A stretch of 64,000 nt of DNA from Xenopus tropicalis (lineage: Eukaryota > Chordata > Amphibia > Anura > Pipidae): assembly GCF_000004195.4 (NCBI RefSeq), contig NC_030680.2:142415545-142479544 (forward strand). Reading direction: 5' to 3'. Made by a program: the position numbers and the translations under genes. Below are positions 57,701-64,000 of this stretch, in pieces. The first letter of the stretch is position 1. Each line of letters begins with the position of its first letter. The notes beneath the pieces were generated by a model. The model was not told the DNA's origin and did not search any database. It saw nothing but the letters and a program-made list of their open reading frames with translations.

Positions 57701-59416
57701 CTCCCTACTATACCTGCTATCCCACAGCCCCAGTCCCTTCCCAGAGCTATTATCCCACTGCTACTATAGGCACCATCTCTCCCTACTATACCTGCTATCC
57801 CACAGCCCCAGTCCCTTCCCAGAGGCTATTATCCCCCCACTGCTACTATAGGCACCACCTCTCCCTACTATACCTGCTATCCCACAGCCCCAGTCCCTTC
57901 CCAGAGACTATTATCCCACTGCTACTATAGGCACCATCTCTCCCTACTATACCTGCTATCCCACAGCCCCAGTCCCTTCCCAGAGGCTATTATCCCACTG
58001 CTACTATAGGCACCATCTCTCCCTACTCACCTGCCTTCCCACAGCCCCAGTCCCTTCCCAGAGGCTATTATCCCTACTGCTACTATAAGCACCATCTCTC
58101 TCTCCTACTTACCTGCTAATCCCCACAGCCCAGTCCCTTCCCAGAGGCTATTATCCCCCACTGCTACTATAGGCACCATCTCTCCCTACTATACCTGCTA
58201 TCCCACAGCCCCAGTCCCTTCCCAGGCTATTATCCCACTGCTACTATAGGCACCATCTCTCCCTACTATACCTGCTATCCCCAGCCCCAGTCCCTTCCCA
58301 GAGGCTATATTCCACTGCTACTATAGGCACCTCTCCCTACTATACCTGCTATCCCACAGCCCCAGTCCCTTCCAGAGGCTATTATCCACACTGCTACTAT
58401 AGGCACCATCTCTCCCTACTATACCTGCTATCCACAGCCCCAGTCCCTTCCCAGAGGCTATTATCCCACTGCTACTATAGGCACCATCTCTCCCTACTAT
58501 ACGCTGCTATCCCACAGCCCCAGTCCCTTCCCAGAGGCTATTATCCCACTGCTACTATAGGCACCATCTCTCCCTACTTATACCTGCCTATCCAACAGCC
58601 CCAGTCCCTTCCCAGAGGCTATTATCCCCCCACTGCTACTATAGGCACCATCTCTCCCTACTATACCTGCTATCCCACAGCCCCAGTCCCTTCCCAGAGG
58701 CTATTATCCCACTTGCTACTGATAGGCACCATCTCTCCCTACTATACCTGCAATCCCACAGCCCCAGTCCCTTCCCAGAGGCGATTATCCCACTGCTTAC
58801 TATAGGCACCATCTCTCCCTACTATACCTGCTATCCAACAGCCCAGTCCCTTCCCAGAGGCTATTATCCCCCCACTGCTACTATAGGCACCATCTCTCCC
58901 TACCTATACCTGCTATCCCACAGCCCCAGTCCCTTCCCAGAGACTATTATCCCACTGCTACTATAGGCACCATCTCTCCCTTACTATACCTGCTATCCCA
59001 CAGCCCCAGTCCCTTCCCAGAGGCTATTATCCCCCCACTGCTACTATAGGCACCACCTCTCCCTACTATACCTGCTATCCCACAGCCCCAGTCCCTTCCC
59101 AGAGGCTATTATCCCACTGCTACTATAGGCACCATCTCTCCCTACTATACCTGCTATCCCACAGCCCCAGTCCCTTCCCAGAGGCTATTATCCCACTGCT
59201 ACTATAGGCACCATCTCTCCCTACTATACCTGCAATCCCACAGCCCCAGTCCCTTCCCAGAGGCTATTATCCCACTGCTACTATAGGCACCATCTCTCCC
59301 TACTATACCTGCTATCCCACAGCCCCAGTCCCTTCCCAGAGGCTATTATCCCCCCACTGCTACTATAGGCACCATCTCTCCCTACTATACCTGCTATCCC
59401 ACAGCCCCAGTCCCTT
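51728..59416 (+). repeat. 82-bp minisatellite, about 95 units, noisy in the middle
   Basis: The unit is ccccagtcccttcccagagg, ctattatccccccactgcta, ctataggcaccatctctccc, tactatacctgctatcccac, ag; a shorter 78-bp form lacks four Cs. Units are clean at 51728-51880 and from about 57700 onward. Between about 52900 and 57200 nearly every unit has several indels, plus a 17-18-base A run near 53087-53103. The pattern is more like uncorrected long-read sequence than true divergence. All open frames in it are artefacts. Confidence 0.97.
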
Positions 59417-60296
59417 GTCTATGTACTTTTGGCCTCATAGTGCACTTGGGATATCCATTCTGATATCTGTGATAGAAACTGACGTATTTGTTATTTGCAA
59501 TAACATTTCCCACTATTTGTTCTTTGTTTTCCTTATTCATCTCTTGATTCTTTACATTTCACTCCAAGTAAACTTCAGACTCTCGAGTTAACAAACCAGT
59601 TTACATATGATTAACTAAGAATAAGCGTATAAAACCGAAATTGAAAAGGTATTGGTTGGGAAGACTAATCCCTACCCGAGCTCAATAAAAAGCCGTATTG
59701 CCCGTATTTTGTATGATTTATTCTCATTTGCAAGTTCCTTTTGTTGGAAGCCACAAGCAAATAATGGTTTTCCTTTTATAAAGCTCAAGCTTTGACAAAA
59801 GCAATTGCCATATTGTATAATTTACTGTATAGCGGCAAAGTGTATAGTGGAAAATGCAGCGTTCACAGGTTGTCTGAATTCTATGAAGGTCACAAATCAC
59901 TTACCGGCTTATATACCTTACACTAGTCTCTTTCTAATGTGCTTCAAGGATATGTAAGGAGTGATTGCTATGTAATTTCTAGCGCTAAGTAATCCGTCAT
60001 TCTCATTCCCAGCATTCCTTACCAGTAGCGCAACTTTCCTCACTTCATAAATAATAATCGCTAAAGTGGAACTGAAGGATTGTGATATTTGATTGCTTTG
60101 CTGCCGCTTTTCAACTCCATGGATTTGTATATATTACATAGAAAAAAAAGCTAAAATTGTTTGTTAGCAAGATGCACAATTGAATTACATGGTCATTTGC
60201 TTCTCTTCAGGAACTGGGACTAAAGCGCAAGGTCATTTAGAAAGTTTTTTAGTAATTGAAATGATGCGGAGGTGAGAAGGCAGACGCAGAAACTGT
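59417..60296. other. Low-copy intronic sequence
   Basis: About 880 bp without recognised repeats; even composition; a possible place for conserved non-coding DNA. No gene was seen. Confidence 0.4.
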
Positions 60297-61385
60297 TATA
60301 CAGGTATAGGAACCGTTATCCGGAATACTCGGGACAAAGGGTATCCCGGATATTCCGTAATTTGGATCTCCATACCTTAAGTCTACTAAAAAAATCAATA
60401 AAACATTAATTAAACCCAATAGGGTTGTTCTGCCCCCAATAAGGGGTAATTATATCTTAGTTGGGATCAAGTACAGGTACTGTTTTATTATTACAGAGAA
60501 AAGGGAATCATTTAACCATTAAATAAACCCAATAGGGCTGTTCTGCCCCCAATAAGGGGTAATTATATCTTAGTTGGGATCAAGTACAGGTACTGTTTTA
60601 TTATTACAGAGAAAAGGGAATCATTTAACCATTAAATAAACCCCAATAGGGCTGTTCTGCCCCAATAAGGGGTAATTATATCTTAGTTGGGATCAAGTAC
60701 AGGTACTGTTTTATTATTACAGAGAAAAGGGAATCATTTAACCATTAAATAAACCCAATAGGGCTGTTCTGCCCCAATAAGGGTAATTATATCTTAGTTG
60801 GGATCAAGTACAGGTACTGTTTTATTATTACAGAGAAAAGGGAATCATTTAACCATGAAATAAACCCAATAGGGCTGTTCTGCCCCCAATAAGGGGTAAT
60901 TATATCTTAGTTGGGATCAAGTACAGGTACTGTTTTATTATTACAGAGAAAAGGGAATCATTTAACCATGAAATAAACCCAATAGGGCTGTTCTGCCCCA
61001 ATAAGGGGTAATTATGTCTTAGTTGGGATCAAGTACAGGTACTGTTTTATTATTACAGAGAAAAGGGAATCATTTAACCATTAAATAAACCCAATAGGGC
61101 TGTTCTGCCCCCAATAAGGGGTAATTATATCTTAGTTGGGATCAAGTACAGGTACTGTTTTATTATTACAGAGAAAAGGGAATCATTTAACCATGAAATA
61201 AACCCAATAGGGCTGTTCTGCCCCAATAAGGGGTAATTATATCTTAGTTGGGATCAAGTACAGGTACTGTTTTATTATTACAGAGAAAAAGTAAATGATT
61301 TATAAAAATTTAAATTATTTCATTATAATGGGAGAATTCTGAACTTTCTGGATAAGGGGTTTCCAGATAACGGATCCCATACCTT
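60297..61385 (+). repeat. 113-bp tandem array 5 (about 8 units) with both element ends
   Basis: The left end TATACAGGTATAGGAACCG continues into gttatccggaatactcggg; the right end is ctttctggataaggggtttc followed by CAGATAACGGATCCCATACC. Same orientation as arrays 1 and 4. Confidence 0.95.
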
Positions 61386-62330
61386 TAGAAGTCAATGGCA
61401 GATTTCCCTTCCCTGCAAGATCCTTCTTTTGCCTTGAAATGGTGCTGTTTTTTGTGCGGCAATACAAAAAATGTGAGTATTTGGGGCGCCAATTGGAAAA
61501 AGTTGCAGTGCTGATTTATTTTGTACATGTCAGACATTCGTGGAAATGAGTTTAGTCAAATTTTTAAAAATACAAATATGAGAAACGTTAGAGTTTCAGT
61601 GAAACTGCCCCTTAGTTTCTCACCCAAATCTGAGCTTGTAGTTTGAATAACTGAAGTCACTGACAGGGCAAATGTTGATTGCTATCTCCCGTGTCCGGCG
61701 CCATTAGTGCTGCCGATACCCTATTGATACCCTATCTTTCCCCGCTCTGGTCTCTTTCATTTACATGAAGCCGTTACCAAGTGTTTTCTGTTTCCCGTCT
61801 CGCAATGAGACAGCACGTATTCGCTATCTCGCCGCGAGAAAACAGATGGCTAAATAAGTTCTTTAACTTTCCTTTGACACCTATTGATTGTATTCAATAG
61901 AAATTAAGAGAAGAAGGCAATTATGTTTAAAATTTAATGGCATTCCAGTGCTGTTAATTTACTACCTGACCCGATCAATAAAACTTGCTGGATAACAATC
62001 TATTTCGCACCCTCCTTCCTTTCTCTGGGTTGAAAAGACTGATAACTACAGACAGGAAAAGTAGGACGGGACTTTTAAATCGACTCAAAGAGACATAAGT
62101 TCTTTATAGGGCCCTGATATACACGGAGATAGCAGCCATCAGATCCCTTCTGGGAAGAACACTGATGGACACTGTTGTCAAAATTAAATTAATCTGATAT
62201 TCTTTTTATTTCTAAATGACACTGTTACATAGCAAATAATTCCCTCTGCCATTTAAACTTTTATTCTTAAACCAACAAATGTATTTGTAGCTGTAATATT
62301 GGTGTGTAGGCGCCATCTCAGTGCATTGTG
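61386..62330. other. Low-copy intronic sequence
   Basis: 61790-62030 is repeat-free, with phrases such as taatggcattccagtgctg, and is a candidate conserved non-coding element. No gene was seen. Confidence 0.4.
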
Positions 62331-62805
62331 CCTGAGTCTGAGCTTTCAGCCAGCGCTACACATTAGAACTGCTTTCAGCTAACCTATTGTTTCTCCTACT
62401 CCCATGTAACTGGAGGAGTCCCAAGCCGGACTTGGATTTCTTACTATTGAGTGCTATTCTGATACCTACTGGGAGCTGCTATCTTGCTCCCTTCCCATTG
62501 TTCTGCTGATCGGCTGCTGGGGGTGAGGGGGGGATATCACTACAACTTGCAGCACAGCAGTAAAGTGTGCCTGAGTCTGAGCTTTCAGCCAGCGCTACAC
62601 ATTAGAACTGCTTTCAGCTAACCTATTGTTTCTCCTACTCCCATGTAACTGGAGGAGTCCCAAGCCGGACTTGGATTACTTACTATTGAGTGCTATTCTG
62701 ATACCTACTGGGAGCTGCTATCTTGCTCCCTTCCCATTGTTCTGCTGATCGGCTTCTGGGAGGGGGGGGGACATCACTCCAACTTGCAGCGCAGCAGTAA
62801 AGTGA
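62331..62805 (+). repeat. 239-bp tandem duplication
   Basis: cctgagtctgagctttcagc begins at 62331 and again at 62570. The two copies are nearly identical over their length (differences include ggatttctta/ggattactta and gctgctggggg/gcttctgggag), so the duplication is young or homogenised. Confidence 0.95.
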
Positions 62806-63390
62806 GACTGAAGTTTATCAGAGCACAGATCACATGGCTGTTAATCTTTTATAATTAATCTTTTATAATAATGGCGAGGCCAGTGATGGCAATGACATTA
62901 GATCCTCTCATGTTATCTACCAAATAACAAAAACACTGGTCTATGGACATTTGTTGTTTTTCAGTGGATTGATCTCATACCAATGTGTTTTTTACGTTAC
63001 GCCATAAAACCGCTTGTTCTACCTCCGTGCATCGATCACCTGCTTGCCAGCCGGCTCTGACAGAACGTAGCAATTACATGTCACATACTTTGATGGCTTA
63101 ATGACCCTTAACACAGGACAAAGCACCATTTGCAAATGGAGGTAAGAAGCTGGAAGAAAAGCCGCGTGGATCCATGGAGTCCTGCGGATATTATGTGCAT
63201 AAATCAAAGCGAATTGTTTTCCATTATAAAACGAGTTTTGAATAAAAGGTGAAGGGAACAGCAGCGCTTGAAATGAAATTATAGCTAAAGTAGAACTGGT
63301 TCAAATTGAAAGGTTCATTTTGTTACTAGAACTCCCATATACATATACAGGATGGTTCTAGGTTAATTAACTAGACAGTCTTTCTAGTAA
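62806..63390. other. Low-copy intronic sequence
   Basis: 63000-63230 is free of recognised repeats; the 62-codon minus-strand frame at 63019-63207 does not match the expected TAFA exon wording. No gene was seen. Confidence 0.4.
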
Positions 63391-63918
63391 TAGTGATGAG
63401 CGAATATTTTCGCCAGGCATGGATTCGCAGCGAATTTCAGCATTTCGCCATTGGTGAATTGTTTCGCAAAACTACCGTGAAAATTTGCCACAAAAAAATT
63501 GTTGTACGGAAGTTTTTTTGTAGCGCGTCAAATTGGGTGCGGTTGTGTCAAAATGGGCATGGTCGCATCAAAATTGGAAGCGGTCGCGCCAAGATGGTCA
63601 TGTAAAATTGGGCGTGGTCGTGGCAAAATTGGGTGTGGTTGCGCCAAGATGGTCACGTAAAAATTGGGCATGGTCGCGTCAAAATTTGGTGCGGTCGCGC
63701 CAAGATGATCACGTAAAATTGGGCGTGGTCGTGGCAAAATTGGGTGCGGTTGCGCCAAGATGGTTACGTAAAAATTGGGTGTGGTCGCGGCAAAAAAAAG
63801 TGGGCGGCAAAAAATTAGCCACGGCAACAAAAAATAGTCACAGGCGACAAATGCGTTTTGCGAATTATTCACTGTTTTGTTATGGCGAAGCCAAACGGGA
63901 CAGATTCGCTCATCACTA
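63391..63918 (-). mobile_element. hAT-1 MITE with a different, roughly 58-bp internal unit
   Basis: TAGTGATGAGCGAATATTTT to TTCGCTCATCACTA, with TCTAGTAA duplicated perfectly (63383-63390, 63919-63926). The interior repeats gtcgcgccaagatggtcac and aaaattgggcgtggtcgtgg in alternation, unlike the ataatagcc copies. Confidence 0.93.
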
Positions 63919-64000
63919 TCTAGTAATATAGGTGACAGACTGGGCCATAGGATATCATTGAGTTATTTGGGAAATCTGCTTTATTGTAGGGATCCTTTCT

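Noticed and set aside
63019..63207. Minus-strand frame with a TCNC-like phrase, considered as the preceding tafa1 exon
   Set aside because: It lacks the expected CC pair, the remaining cysteine spacing and suitable splice sites.

Overview
The window is animal DNA, almost certainly from a clawed frog (Xenopus). The grounds are the repeat families, which I recognise from memory: the 113-bp tandem monomer inside an element with TATACAGGTATGGGATCC-like ends, elements ending TAGTGATGAGCGAA or CAGGGTTGGACTGG, and GGGGCACATTTACTAA/TTATCAA elements. A fragment resembling the SPIN transposon fits X. tropicalis, but the species is not proven. Nothing prokaryotic is present. There are no rRNA, tRNA or CRISPR features.

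The only protein-coding sequence I can support is one 125-bp internal exon on the minus strand (4567-4691). It encodes the cysteine-rich C-terminal part of TAFA1 (FAM19A1), a secreted chemokine-like neuronal ligand. It has a good acceptor and donor and the exact TAFA cysteine spacing. Everything to its right (4706-64000) is therefore read as the intron upstream of this exon, and 1-4560 as part of the next intron. I did not find the exon before it or the short terminal exon.

The rest is a thick layer of DNA transposons, mostly non-autonomous hAT-type elements, many with intact 8-bp target-site duplications (TSDs). Layout: 1-4500, decayed small elements; 4567-4691, tafa1 exon; 4840-6300, a hAT element and a dead L1-like retrotransposon; 7365-8729, a three-level nest; 9650-13275, two oppositely oriented 113-bp arrays; 13800-16330, a cluster of hAT-1 copies; 16430-17655, a third 113-bp array; 18606-20270, a 45-bp minisatellite; 21211-30250, hAT-1 copies, a fold-back element with a hammerhead-like core, a mariner-like MITE and hAT copies; 31051-33063, a 52-bp minisatellite inside a terminal-inverted-repeat element; 33600-38000, three hAT-1 copies; 38868-42960, a hAT-1 copy swollen to nearly 4 kb by 19/21-bp units; 43186-47343, a SPIN-like fragment, the fourth 113-bp array and nested hATs; 48074-48969, a 104-bp minisatellite; 51728-59416, an 82-bp minisatellite of about 95 units with noisy sequence in its middle; 60297-61385, the fifth 113-bp array; 62331-62805, a 239-bp duplication; 63391-63918, a last hAT-1 copy.

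The recurring theme is tandem repeats that arose inside small transposons. At least four unrelated families here carry expanded internal units, and in two cases an unexpanded or single-unit relative lies in the same window, so the expansion can be followed. The long open frames in these arrays come from unit length and lack of stop codons, not from genes.
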